Translations under genes and position numbers: made by a program
Notes under the pieces: model-generated
What the model was told of the DNA's origin: nothing
Database searches by the model: none
The model's input: only the letters and a program-made list of their open reading frames with translations
From: Ensifer sp. BR816
Lineage (GTDB): Bacteria; Pseudomonadota; Alphaproteobacteria; Rhizobiales; Rhizobiaceae
Direction: 5' to 3'
NCBI RefSeq assembly: GCF_000378985.1
Contig: NZ_KB905370.1
Location: 1,345,330 to 1,409,329 of the forward strand
DNA: 64,000 nt
In this document: one piece after another, positions 1 to 9,066 of the stretch
Layout: every line of letters starts with the position of its first letter
Position numbering within the stretch: position 1 is the stretch's first letter

Positions 1-2012
1 GGCGTGACGGGCAGGGACGCGATGGCGCGATTTTCTTCGGCGATCCGGCGATCTTCGGGAAGGCGCCAGTGGAGGTGGACGTCACGCTGCCGGGCGGCTC
101 CTGGCGGATGGCGGCGATACCGAAGGGCGGATGGCCGGCGACACCGGATAATGCCTTGCAGGTCCGCCTGCTGATCATGCTCGGCGGCCTGATGATCGTC
201 GTCCCGATGATCGTCACCGGGTACCTGACGACGGAACGCCAGCAAAATATCCGCGCCCTACGGCAAAGCAAGGATCAACTGCTCGAACTTTCGCATCGCC
301 TGAAGATTGCGCTCGACACGTCGAAGATCGGCATCTGGGAGCTCGACATCGATACCGGCAAGCTGCTGTGGGACAACCGCATGAAGGAGCTTTACGGCGT
401 CGGCCGATCCATACGCGAAAATTACGACGACTGGAAAGAGGCGCTGCATCCCGGCGATCTGGCGCGCGCCGAAGCGGAATACGCCGCGACAGTCGCAAGC
501 GGCGGCGCCTACAATTCCGAGTTCCGCATTCGGCTGCCCAGCGGCGAGATCCGTCACATCCGTGCCATCGGCTCGATCCACATCAGCGTAGGCGGCAGCA
601 GGAAGATCGTCGGCGTCAATTGGGACGTGACCGCCGACGTCGAAACGCGGGCAAGGCTTTCGGAAGCCAAGCGCCTGGCCGAGGCGCACAGCGCCGAGCT
701 GGAGACGGCGCGGCACCGGATGGAATTCAACGCGCTGCACGATCCCCTGACCGGGCTCCCGAACCGCCGCTTCCTCGACCAGATCCTTGGCGACCGCACG
801 CGGCACTTCGACGCCCGGGACCGGGTCAGCATCTTCCATATCGACCTCGACCGCTTCAAGCAGATCAACGACACGATGGGCCATGCTGCCGGCGACGAAA
901 TACTCAGGCACGCCGCCGGACTGCTGCGCTCCAGCGCGCGGCAGAGCGACTTCGTCGCGCGGATCGGCGGCGACGAATTTGTCATCATTCGTGCCGGCGG
1001 CAACGCCGAGGAAGACGTGGCGCTGGCCTCGAGCATCATCGAGGCGATGAGCACGCCGGTGCGCTACAAGGATCAGGAATGCCGCATCGGCGTCAGCATC
1101 GGCATCGCCGCCCAGGCGGCGGCGAGCGACGAACTCTCGCAGATCCTGGTCAATGCCGATATCGCCCTTTACGAGGCGAAAAGGCGTGGCCGCAACCGGC
1201 ACGAGACCTTTACCGGCGCGCTCAAGACCGCCGTGTTCCAGACGAAGCAGACGGCCGACGAAATCCTTCGCGGCCTCGAGCTGAACGAGTTCGTCGCTCA
1301 TTTCCAGCCGCAGTTCTGCCCGTCATCGCTGGAGGTCATCGGCGTCGAAGCGCTGGCGCGGTGGGATCACCCGACCAAAGGGCTGATCGGGCCGCACGCC
1401 TTCCTGAAGACCGCCGAAGACATCAACGTTGTTGCCGCCATCGACCAGACGATCCTGGAACAGGCGCTGTTTCAGATCTGCCGCTGGGAAGCGAACGGCA
1501 TCCACATACCCAAGGTCTCGGTCAACCTCTCCTACTCGCGCCTGCGCGACGAGGGGCTGATCGACCGTCTGGAGCAGATGCGGATACCCGAAGGGCGGCT
1601 TTCCTTCGAATTACTCGAATCGATCTCCTTCGACGAGAACGACACGACGCTGCTGTCGAACATCAGGCGCATCAAGGAACTGGGCATCGACATCGAAATC
1701 GACGATTTCGGCACCGGCTACGCCTCGATCCTCAGCCTGCTGAAGCTGACGCCGCGGCGCCTGAAGGTCGACCGGCAGCTGATCCTGCCGATTCTCGAGT
1801 CGCCCCAGCAACGCCGGCTCGTCGAATCGATCATCGACATCGGCACCTCGCTCGGCATCGAAGTGATCGCCGAGGGCGTGGAAACCCACGAACACGCCGC
1901 CATCCTCAAGCAGCTCGGCTGCCATGGACTACAGGGCTATGCCTTCGCCCGGCCGATGAGCGCCAATGACCTCGCGACCTTCGTCTTCGAGCGGAAGTGG
2001 CGCGCCGCCTGA
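1..2012 (+). CDS. CHASE-PAS-GGDEF-EAL bifunctional c-di-GMP enzyme (5' end outside window)
   Basis: Probable inner-membrane protein that makes and/or breaks cyclic di-GMP. The frame is open to the left edge, so the start lies outside; the first in-frame start in view is the GTG at 69. Residues upstream of it look like the end of a periplasmic CHASE sensor domain. Counting from 69: one membrane segment at about 33-53, a PAS domain at about 78-200 (GIWELD start), a GGDEF domain with intact GGDEF at about 300-304 and an RQSD sequence in the inhibitory I-site position five residues before it. An EAL domain follows, with EAL near 427, DDFGTGYAS and EGVETHEH. Both catalytic domains look intact, so direction of activity cannot be told from sequence. 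Nothing nearby shares its strand closely enough to suggest an operon. Confidence 0.9.
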   Translation, partial: RDGQGRDGAIFFGDPAIFGKAPVEVDVTLPGGSWRMAAIPKGGWPATPDNALQVRLLIMLGGLMIVVPMIVTGYLTTERQQNIRALRQSKDQLLELSHRLKIALDTSKIGIWELDIDTGKLLWDNRMKELYGVGRSIRENYDDWKEALHPGDLARAEAEYAATVASGGAYNSEFRIRLPSGEIRHIRAIGSIHISVGGSRKIVGVNWDVTADVETRARLSEAKRLAEAHSAELETARHRMEFNALHDPLTGLPNRRFLDQILGDRTRHFDARDRVSIFHIDLDRFKQINDTMGHAAGDEILRHAAGLLRSSARQSDFVARIGGDEFVIIRAGGNAEEDVALASSIIEAMSTPVRYKDQECRIGVSIGIAAQAAASDELSQILVNADIALYEAKRRGRNRHETFTGALKTAVFQTKQTADEILRGLELNEFVAHFQPQFCPSSLEVIGVEALARWDHPTKGLIGPHAFLKTAEDINVVAAIDQTILEQALFQICRWEANGIHIPKVSVNLSYSRLRDEGLIDRLEQMRIPEGRLSFELLESISFDENDTTLLSNIRRIKELGIDIEIDDFGTGYASILSLLKLTPRRLKVDRQLILPILESPQQRRLVESIIDIGTSLGIEVIAEGVETHEHAAILKQLGCHGLQGYAFARPMSANDLATFVFERKWRAA

Positions 2013-2182
2013 GATTGCCGGACCGCCACTGGGGCCTGCGGCGACCAGACTGCCTGACACAGCGCAGCCCGGCAGATCGGCGCGTTTTTCTCTCCCGAAA
2101 GGCTTGGCAGCCCAACGGAAAAAAGTCATAAAAACATATGCCTCTGCCGCTTCGCGGATGATGCGGGCATTGTCGGCGACGG

Positions 2183-5100
2183 TTGCTTCGGCGGCGGTCC
2201 CTCCGGAACCATCAGTTCCAATCTCCGAGACACCCAGACCGAGGGGGCCGAACGATCGAATACGCGGAAAAATTGCTGTCCGTCTTCATTCTCGCCCCAT
2301 TCGGGGGAAGCGTCATCGCAATCTTCTTTCCGTCCGATCAACGCGGCGCCACGGCCTGGTTCGCAGGCGCGATCGCCCTCATCTGCTTCCTGGTGACCGC
2401 CGGCCTCTACCCCTTTGTCGCCACCGGTGGCGTCCTCCGCTTCGAGCTCGACTGGATCCCGGAACTCGGGTTGAACTTCACACTGCGCATGGACGGGTTT
2501 GCCTGGCTGTTTTCGGCGCTGATCACGGCGATCGGATTTCTGGTCGTCCTCTACGCCCGCTATTACATGGCCGAGGAAGACCCGGTGCCGCGCTTCTTCG
2601 CGCTGTTTCTCGCCTTCATGGGATCGATGCTCGGCGTGGTGCTTTCCGGCAACCTTATCTTGCTCGCGGTCTTCTGGGAACTGACGAGCATCGTTTCGTT
2701 CCTTTTGATCGGCTACTGGCATCACAACGCCCATGCCCGCGAGGGCGCGCGCATCGCACTGACGATGACCGGCATGGGCGGCCTTGCGATGCTCGTCGGC
2801 ATGCTGCTCATCGGGCGCGTCGTCGGCAGCTACGATCTCGACGCCGTGCTCGCATCGGGCGACGCGATCCGCAATGATCCGCTCTACAACGCAATCCTGA
2901 TTCTCGTCCTGCTGGGCGCCCTGACAAAGAGCGCGCAGTTCCCCTTTCACTTCTGGCTGCCGCATGCCATGGCCGCACCGACGCCGGTTTCCGCCTACCT
3001 GCATTCGGCGACGATGGTGAAGGCCGGGGTCTTCCTGCTGGCGCGGCTTTGGCCGGTGATGGCCGGCACCGATGCCTGGTTCTGGATCGTCGGTCTGGCC
3101 GGCCTGACGACGCTGTTGCTCGGTGCCTATTTCGCGATCTTCCAGCAGGACCTGAAGGGGCTGCTTGCCTATTCGACGATCAGCCATCTCGGCCTGATCA
3201 CCGTTCTCCTGAGCCTCGGCAGCCCGCTGGCCGCCGTCGCCGCGGTCTTCCACATCGTCAACCACGCGACCTTCAAGGCCTCGCTGTTCATGGCCGCCGG
3301 CATCATCGACCATGAAACGGGCACCCGCGACATGCGCCGGCTGAGCGGGCTTTTCCACTACATGCCGATCACCGCGACGCTCGCCATGGTCGCGAGCGCT
3401 GCGATGGCCGGCGTGCCGCTGCTCAACGGCTTCCTGTCGAAGGAAATGTTCTTTGCCGAGGCGATCGAGACGCATCTCGTCAATGCACTCGACGCGGCGA
3501 CCCCCTATGTCGCAACGATTGCCAGCATGTTTGCGGTCACCTACTCGCTGCGTTTCATTCACAGCGTCTTCTTCGGGCCGCTGCCGTCCGACCTGCCGAA
3601 GAAACCGCACGAGCCGCCGCGCTGGATGCGGGCTCCCGTCGACTTCCTGGTGCTCGCCTGCCTGGTCGTCGGGATCATCCCCGCCCAGACGATCGGGCCG
3701 TTCCTGCACACAGCCGTCGTCTCAATCCTGCGTGAGGAAACACCGAGCTACAGCCTCGCCGTCTGGCACGGCTGGAACATTCCGCTGATCATGAGCTTCG
3801 TGGCACTGTCGGGCGGCGTCGGCCTCTATTTCCTGATGCGCTCCTATCTCAAGACGGGCATAGAGGGTCCGCCGATCTTCCGTCTGCTCCAGGGACAACG
3901 CATCTTTGAGCGCGTCCTGGTGACGCTCTCGTGGAAATGGGCCCGCTCGCTGGAGCAGCGCCTCGGCACCCGCCATCTGCAGCCGCAGATGCGGCTCCTG
4001 GTTTTCCTGGCTCTCGCCGCGGGAGCCCTGCCGCTTGCAGTCGGTGGCTTTCGGCTGCCGCAGCTCGTTATTCGCGGCATCGATCCCGCCTTCGCGCTGC
4101 TGTGGGCCATCGGCATTGCCTGCGCCGTCGGCTCGGCCTTCCTGGCGAAGTTCCACCGCCTGGCGGCGCTGGTGCTCCTCGGCGGCGCCGGGCTCGTCAC
4201 CTGCATCACCTTCGTCTGGCTGTCGGCTCCCGACCTTGCCGTCACCCAGCTCCTCGTCGAGATCGTCACCACGGTGCTCATCCTGCTTGGCCTGCGCTGG
4301 CTGCCGAAGCGCATCGAGGAGCCGGAGACGGCGGATATTCCGCTAAAAGTTCGTTTCAGGCGCCTGCGCGACTTCCTGCTCGCTGCCATGGCGGGCGGCG
4401 GCGTGGCGCTGGTCGCCTACACGGTGATGACCCGGCCGCTGACGCCCGATACGATCGCCAGCTACTTCCTCGGACAGGCCTACCACGAGGGCGGCGGCAC
4501 CAATGTCGTCAACGTCATCCTGGTCGATTTCCGCGGCTTCGACACGCTCGGCGAAATCGCCGTTCTCTGTATCGTCGCGCTCACGGTCTTTGCGCTCCTG
4601 CTGCGCTTCCGTCCACATCCGGACAGCCTCGAATCACCCGAGCAGCAAAGGGTGCAAAACGCCTATGACGACGATCATCCCGAGAGGGCGGAGGGCGAAA
4701 GCGTCGCCGAATATCTTCACATCCCTTCGGTGATCATGCGCTGGATGTTCCCCGTCACCGGCATGCTCGCCGCCTATCTTTTTCTGCGCGGCCACGACCT
4801 GCCGGGCGGCGGCTTTGCCGCAGGTATCGCCATGTCGATCGGCTTCATCCTGCAATATATGTCGGGCGGCACCCGCTGGGTGGAGGAGCGGCTGCGCATC
4901 CACCCGCTTCGCTGGATGAGCCTCGGTCTCCTGGTGGCCCTGGCCACGGGGGTCGGATCCTGGCTCTTCGGCTATCCTTTCCTGACATCGCGATCTGAAT
5001 ATGCCAGCCTGCCGGTGATCGGCAAGGTGCCGCTCGCGAGCGCCATCCTCTTCGACCTCGGCGTCTTCTCGCTGGTGCTCGGCGCCACGGTGCTGATGCT

Positions 5101-5185
5101 GATCGCGCTGGCACACCAGTCGGTTCGCCGCGCAGCGCGCGCCCATGCGCGGGCCGCGCGACCCGAAAGGGAGGCGGCACAGTAA
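2183..5185 (+). CDS. phaA: Fused MrpA/MrpB subunit of Pha (Mrp-type) K+/Na+:H+ antiporter
   Basis: Largest subunit of a multisubunit monovalent cation/proton antiporter used for pH and salt homeostasis. The first ~770 residues are MrpA-like (NuoL/ND5 family), with the conserved Glu in AVFWELTSIVSF and the Lys in GALTKSAQFPFHFWLPHAM expected for proton translocation. After an acidic linker (YDDDHPERAEGES) the last ~170 residues are MrpB-like (LFLRGHDLPGGGFAAG). An A/B fusion is typical of rhizobial pha operons. The frame opens at a TTG at 2183, but the first ~30 residues look non-coding; a TTG at 2273 giving MLSVFILAPFGG is a plausible true start. The stop overlaps the phaC start by one base. 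Confidence 0.93.
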   Translation: MLRRRSLRNHQFQSPRHPDRGGRTIEYAEKLLSVFILAPFGGSVIAIFFPSDQRGATAWFAGAIALICFLVTAGLYPFVATGGVLRFELDWIPELGLNFTLRMDGFAWLFSALITAIGFLVVLYARYYMAEEDPVPRFFALFLAFMGSMLGVVLSGNLILLAVFWELTSIVSFLLIGYWHHNAHAREGARIALTMTGMGGLAMLVGMLLIGRVVGSYDLDAVLASGDAIRNDPLYNAILILVLLGALTKSAQFPFHFWLPHAMAAPTPVSAYLHSATMVKAGVFLLARLWPVMAGTDAWFWIVGLAGLTTLLLGAYFAIFQQDLKGLLAYSTISHLGLITVLLSLGSPLAAVAAVFHIVNHATFKASLFMAAGIIDHETGTRDMRRLSGLFHYMPITATLAMVASAAMAGVPLLNGFLSKEMFFAEAIETHLVNALDAATPYVATIASMFAVTYSLRFIHSVFFGPLPSDLPKKPHEPPRWMRAPVDFLVLACLVVGIIPAQTIGPFLHTAVVSILREETPSYSLAVWHGWNIPLIMSFVALSGGVGLYFLMRSYLKTGIEGPPIFRLLQGQRIFERVLVTLSWKWARSLEQRLGTRHLQPQMRLLVFLALAAGALPLAVGGFRLPQLVIRGIDPAFALLWAIGIACAVGSAFLAKFHRLAALVLLGGAGLVTCITFVWLSAPDLAVTQLLVEIVTTVLILLGLRWLPKRIEEPETADIPLKVRFRRLRDFLLAAMAGGGVALVAYTVMTRPLTPDTIASYFLGQAYHEGGGTNVVNVILVDFRGFDTLGEIAVLCIVALTVFALLLRFRPHPDSLESPEQQRVQNAYDDDHPERAEGESVAEYLHIPSVIMRWMFPVTGMLAAYLFLRGHDLPGGGFAAGIAMSIGFILQYMSGGTRWVEERLRIHPLRWMSLGLLVALATGVGSWLFGYPFLTSRSEYASLPVIGKVPLASAILFDLGVFSLVLGATVLMLIALAHQSVRRAARAHARAARPEREAAQ

Positions 5186-5535
5186 TGGAGCTCATTCTCT
5201 CCGCCGGCATCGGCGCGCTGGCAGCGTCGGGCATCTACCTTCTCCTGAGGCCGCGAACCTATCAGGTGATCATCGGGCTTTCGCTGCTGTCCTATGCGGT
5301 CAATCTCTTCATCTTCAGCATGGGGAGGCTCAGGGTGAACGCCCCGCCGGTGCTCGAGCCGGGCGGCGTGGGGGATCTCCTGCGCTACACCGACCCGGTT
5401 CCGCAGGCCCTCGTCCTGACGGCAATCGTCATCGGTTTCGCCATGACCGCGCTGTTCCTCGTCGTGCTGCTTGCTTCGCGCGGCTTCACCGGCACCGACC
5501 ATGTCGACGGAAGGGAGCCGCCGCGCGGTGACTGA
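5185..5535 (+). CDS. phaC: MrpC-type antiporter subunit
   Basis: Small membrane subunit (116 aa) of the Pha antiporter, homologous to MrpC and NuoK. It shows three hydrophobic segments: LILSAGIGALAASGIYLLL, VIIGLSLLSYAVNLFIFSMG and a third around ALVLTAIVIGFAMTALFLVV. The conserved NAPPVL and DPVPQALVLTAIVIGFA stretches are characteristic of MrpC. The ATG shares its first base with the phaA stop codon (TAATG) and the 3' end overlaps the phaD start, so the genes are translationally coupled. The product is expected to form part of the transmembrane core with PhaA and PhaD. Confidence 0.93.
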   Translation: MELILSAGIGALAASGIYLLLRPRTYQVIIGLSLLSYAVNLFIFSMGRLRVNAPPVLEPGGVGDLLRYTDPVPQALVLTAIVIGFAMTALFLVVLLASRGFTGTDHVDGREPPRGD

Positions 5536-7147
5536 TTGGCTGCACCATCTTCTGATCCTGCCGATCCTGCTGCCGCTTGCCGTCGCGGCGGTGCTGATTC
5601 CGATCGACGAACGCGACCGCACGCTGAAGGGAGCCATCGGCTTCGCATCGACGCTCGTCGTCTTCATCGTCGCGATGATCCTGATGCGACTTGCGGCGGC
5701 AGGCGAAGGCAGCCTGCCGGGAGGCGGCGTCTACCAGCTCGGCAACTGGCCCGCGCCGTTCGGCATCGTCCTCGTCCTCGACCGGCTGTCGGCGCTGATG
5801 CTCTGCCTTGCGAGCGGCCTGGCTCTCGCCGCCCAGGTCTATTCGATGGCCCGCTGGCACACGGCCGGACATCATTTCCACTCGCTGTTCCAGTTGCTCG
5901 TCGCCGGTCTCAACGGCGCCTTCCTGACGGGCGACCTGTTCAACCTCTTCGTGTTCTTCGAGATGATGCTTGCTGCGTCCTACGGACTGCTGCTGCACGG
6001 CTCGGGCCCGTTGCGCGTCAAGGCCGGGCTGCACTACGTCGCCATCAATCTCGCCGCCTCGTCGCTGTTCCTGATCGGCGTCAGCCTGATCTACGGCGCC
6101 ACCGGCACGCTCAATATGGCAGATCTCGCGGCCAAGCTCGCGACGCTTGCACCGGGAACCCGGCAACTCGTCGAAACCGGCGCCGCGGTGCTCGGCGTCG
6201 CCTTTCTCGTCAAGGCCGGCATGTGGCCGCTGAGCTTCTGGCTGCCGGCGGCCTATGCGGCGGCCACGCCCCCGGTCGCCGCCGTCTTCGCCATTCTGAC
6301 GAAGGTGGGCATTTACGTCATCCTCCGCCTGCACATGCTCGTCTTCGGGACCGCGGCGGGCGCATCGGCGGGGTTCGGCCAGGACTGGCTTCTGACCGGC
6401 GGCATGCTGACGATCGCCTTCGGCACCATCGGCGTGCTGGCTTCGCAGGCCATGGGCCGACTCGCTGGCTATTCGGTGCTCGTCTCTTCCGGGACGCTGC
6501 TTGCGGCGATCGGTCTCGGGAGACCGGAAATGCTCGCGGGCGCGCTTCTCTATCTGGTCAGCTCAACGTTGACGATCGCCGCCTTCTTCCTGCTCATCGA
6601 GCTGGTCGAACGCGGCCGCGACGCCGGCGCCGACGTTCTGGCGGTGACGATGGAAGCCTATGGCGACTTCGACGAGGATGAGGAAGAGGAGGAAGTGGGC
6701 GTTGCCATTCCGGGCACGATGGCCATTCTCGGGCTCTGCTTCTGCCTCTGCGCCATTCTCCTGTCGGGCCTGCCGCCCCTTTCGGGCTTCATCGCCAAAT
6801 TCGCACTGCTGCGCGGGCTCTTCGACGTGCCCGAGGCGAACCAGGCGATCGCCATTTCCGCCGCCGACTGGACCTATGTGGCACTGCTCATCCTTTCGGG
6901 CCTCGCCGCCATGATCGCCTTGAACCGGGTCGGCATCCGGACCTTCTGGGCCTCGATCGAAGGGACGATACCGCGCGTCGTCGTCATCGAGATCACGCCG
7001 GTCGCCGTTCTGCTCGCCGCCTGCGTCTTCCTGAGCTTCCAGGCCGGGCCCGCGATGCGCTACATGCAGGCGACCGCCAACGATCTGCTCGCCCCGCTCG
7101 CGCACAGCGAGCGGGTCCTTTCCGCGCCCAGGGCGGGAGGACAGTAG
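5528..7147 (+). CDS. phaD: MrpD-type antiporter subunit
   Basis: Large membrane subunit of the Pha antiporter, homologous to MrpD and to NuoM/NuoN of complex I. The GTG at 5528 is chosen because it follows GGAAGGGA at a suitable distance and gives MTDWLHHLLILPILLP; the frame itself is open further upstream inside phaC. The protein has a dozen or more hydrophobic segments, a conserved Glu in FNLFVFFEMMLAASYGLL, and a Lys in FLVKAGMWPLSFWLPAAYAAA. A very acidic loop (DFDEDEEEEE) sits near residue 380. It overlaps phaC by 8 bases and phaE follows after a 2-base gap. Confidence 0.93.
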   Translation: MTDWLHHLLILPILLPLAVAAVLIPIDERDRTLKGAIGFASTLVVFIVAMILMRLAAAGEGSLPGGGVYQLGNWPAPFGIVLVLDRLSALMLCLASGLALAAQVYSMARWHTAGHHFHSLFQLLVAGLNGAFLTGDLFNLFVFFEMMLAASYGLLLHGSGPLRVKAGLHYVAINLAASSLFLIGVSLIYGATGTLNMADLAAKLATLAPGTRQLVETGAAVLGVAFLVKAGMWPLSFWLPAAYAAATPPVAAVFAILTKVGIYVILRLHMLVFGTAAGASAGFGQDWLLTGGMLTIAFGTIGVLASQAMGRLAGYSVLVSSGTLLAAIGLGRPEMLAGALLYLVSSTLTIAAFFLLIELVERGRDAGADVLAVTMEAYGDFDEDEEEEEVGVAIPGTMAILGLCFCLCAILLSGLPPLSGFIAKFALLRGLFDVPEANQAIAISAADWTYVALLILSGLAAMIALNRVGIRTFWASIEGTIPRVVVIEITPVAVLLAACVFLSFQAGPAMRYMQATANDLLAPLAHSERVLSAPRAGGQ

Positions 7148-7149
7148 CG

Positions 7150-7635
7150 ATGCGTGCCTGGCTCCCTTATCCGCTGTTCTCGATCGCCCTCTTCCTCATG
7201 TGGTTGTTGCTCAACCAGTCGGTGGCGCCGGGCTCGATCATCGTCGGCGTTTTCCTGAGCGCGTTGCTCGGCTGGGTCATGGTGAAGCTGCAGCCGACCC
7301 GATCGCGGCTGCACCGTTTAGGCCTCATGGGAGGCCTGGCGCTCACGGTCGCTGCCGACATTATTCGCTCGAATGTCGCCGTTGCCGGGATCATCCTGCG
7401 GGCCCGGGGCAGGCCGGCGAATACCGGTTTCATGAGCGTCGACGTCGATCTGGAAAACGAGAACGCGCTGGCGCTGCTCGCCTGCATCCTGACGGCGACG
7501 CCTGGCACCGCCTGGCTCGAATACGACCGGCGCCGAAAGAGCCTGCTCATACATGTGCTCGATATCGACAACGAGGATCTGTGGCGGCGAACGGTCAAGC
7601 GCTATGCAGCAGGACTGAAGGAGATACTTGAATGA
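7150..7635 (+). CDS. phaE: MrpE-type antiporter subunit
   Basis: 161-residue subunit E of the Pha antiporter. Two N-terminal hydrophobic segments (PYPLFSIALFLMWLLLNQSV and IIVGVFLSALLGWVMV) are followed by a soluble domain with LTATPGTAWLEYD and LLIHVLDI, which are typical MrpE motifs. MrpE is needed for assembly or activity of the complex in other bacteria; its exact role is not known. ATG at 7150 lies two bases after the phaD stop, and the stop overlaps the phaF start (ATGA), consistent with one transcript. Confidence 0.92.
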   Translation: MRAWLPYPLFSIALFLMWLLLNQSVAPGSIIVGVFLSALLGWVMVKLQPTRSRLHRLGLMGGLALTVAADIIRSNVAVAGIILRARGRPANTGFMSVDVDLENENALALLACILTATPGTAWLEYDRRRKSLLIHVLDIDNEDLWRRTVKRYAAGLKEILE

Positions 7636-7913
7636 TCGCGCTTGCAATCGTCTGGTCGATCTTGCTCGCCCAGGTCATGCTCGCTTTGGCGATGGCCTTC
7701 GCACTCTACCGGATGATCAAGGGACCGCGCGCCCAGGACCGTATCCTCGGGCTCGACACCCTCTACATCAACGCAATGCTGATGCTGCTTGCCTTCGGCA
7801 TCCGCACGGCCAACACGATCTATTTCGAAACGGCGCTGATCATCGCCCTGATCGGCTTCGCCTCCTCGATCGCCTTTGCGAAATTCCTCATGCGCGGCGA
7901 GGTGATCGAATGA
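7632..7913 (+). CDS. phaF: MrpF-type antiporter subunit
   Basis: 93-residue membrane subunit F with three hydrophobic segments. The central RMIKGPRAQDRILGLDTLYINAM stretch, with its conserved GPRAQDR, marks the MrpF/PhaF family. In characterised Mrp systems this subunit belongs to the small-subunit bundle on the periphery of the antiporter core. It overlaps phaE by four bases and its own stop overlaps the phaG start by four bases. Confidence 0.93.
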   Translation: MIALAIVWSILLAQVMLALAMAFALYRMIKGPRAQDRILGLDTLYINAMLMLLAFGIRTANTIYFETALIIALIGFASSIAFAKFLMRGEVIE

Positions 7914-8281
7914 GCCATCTGACCGACCTGCCGTCCTGGGCGGCGATCGCCGTTTGTGGATTGCTGCTTCTCGGAGCAGCGATGACGCTCATCGGCTCGC
8001 TCGGCCTGCTGCGCCTTCCGAGCTTCTACGACCGCCTGCACGCCCCGACGATCGCGACAAGCGGCGGCACGATCCTCATCTGCCTCGCCTCGATGCTCTG
8101 CTTCGCGGTGCTGCAGAGCCGATGGATCTTCCACGAACTACTGATCATCTTCTTCGTCATCGTGACGACGCCGGTGACGCTGATGCTGCTCGGCCAGGCC
8201 GCTCTTTACCGCGACCGCGTCGAGAATCGAGCGGACGTCCCGCGCAGGCCGAAGCCCGTCGCGGAACCGGATACGGAATGA
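7910..8281 (+). CDS. phaG: MrpG-type antiporter subunit
   Basis: Last gene of the operon, 123 residues. The start at 7910 (MSHLTDLPSW) overlaps the phaF stop. Three hydrophobic segments and the GLLRLPSFYDRLHAPTIATSGG stretch identify the MrpG family. The C-terminus is charged and probably cytoplasmic (RVENRADVPRRPKP). The convergent cobM gene ends only 8 bases downstream, so there is almost no room for a separate terminator between the two operons. Confidence 0.92.
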   Translation: MSHLTDLPSWAAIAVCGLLLLGAAMTLIGSLGLLRLPSFYDRLHAPTIATSGGTILICLASMLCFAVLQSRWIFHELLIIFFVIVTTPVTLMLLGQAALYRDRVENRADVPRRPKPVAEPDTE

Positions 8282-8288
8282 CCTGGCT

Positions 8289-9047
8289 CTACTCGCGTCC
8301 GCGGAAGCGGCGCTGGTAGGCCGGGTCGTAGAGTGAGCTCTCCCGGAAGTCCGACGCTTCCAGCCCCGGTCCGACAAAGATCAGCGCCGTGCGCTCGATC
8401 GGATCGGCCGCGACCTTGGCGGCAATGTCGCCGAGCCTGCCGCGCAGGACGCGCTCATCCGGCCAGGACGCCTTGACGACGATTGCCACCGGGCAATCAG
8501 CGCCATAGAGCGGCGTCAGTTCCTCGACGACATGGTCGAGCGCATGGATCGCGAGGTGGATCGCCAGCGTCGAACCGGTGGCGCCGAAGGCCGCCAGCGT
8601 CTCGCTGTTCGGCATCGGTGATGCGCGGCCGGAAACGCGGGTCAGCACAAGGCTTTGCGCCACCGTCGGAATGGTCAATTCGCGGCCAAGCGTCGCCGCG
8701 GCCGCGGCGAAGGCCGGCACGCCCGGCGTCATGGTATAGGCGATGCCGTGCTTCTCCAGCCGCCGGATCTGCTCGGCAACCGCGCTCCAGACCGAAAGGT
8801 CGCCGGAATGCAGCCGCGCCACATCCTCCACGGCTTCAGCCGCGCGCACGTATTCCGCCTCGATCTCGTCGAGCGACATCGGCGCCGTATCGACGATGCG
8901 GGCGCCGGGCGGGCAATATTGGAGGAGCTCCGGCGAGACGATCGAGCCGGCATAGAGGCAGACGGGGCAGCGGCCGATCAGGTCCCTGCCCCTGACCGTG
9001 ATGAGATCTGCCGCGCCCGGACCTGCGCCGATGAAATGAACCGTCAT
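8289..9047 (-). CDS. cobM: Precorrin-4 C(11)-methyltransferase
   Basis: SAM-dependent methyltransferase of the aerobic cobalamin pathway; it methylates C-11 of precorrin-4 to give precorrin-5. The 252-residue protein has the SUMT-family fold signatures: [14 protein letters not shown] at the N-terminus, LHSGDLSVW (SAM site loop) near residue 78 and [12 protein letters not shown]. It is the last gene of the cob block, 19 bases downstream of cobL and convergent with phaG. Confidence 0.93.
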   Translation of the reverse strand: MTVHFIGAGPGAADLITVRGRDLIGRCPVCLYAGSIVSPELLQYCPPGARIVDTAPMSLDEIEAEYVRAAEAVEDVARLHSGDLSVWSAVAEQIRRLEKHGIAYTMTPGVPAFAAAAATLGRELTIPTVAQSLVLTRVSGRASPMPNSETLAAFGATGSTLAIHLAIHALDHVVEELTPLYGADCPVAIVVKASWPDERVLRGRLGDIAAKVAADPIERTALIFVGPGLEASDFRESSLYDPAYQRRFRGRE

Positions 9048-9066
9048 AGTCTACCTCTTGTTCTGC

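Noticed and set aside
258-1301. Long antisense frame of 347 codons inside the first gene
   Set aside because: It mirrors a clear GGDEF-EAL gene; composition is typical of a high-GC antisense frame and no family motif is present.
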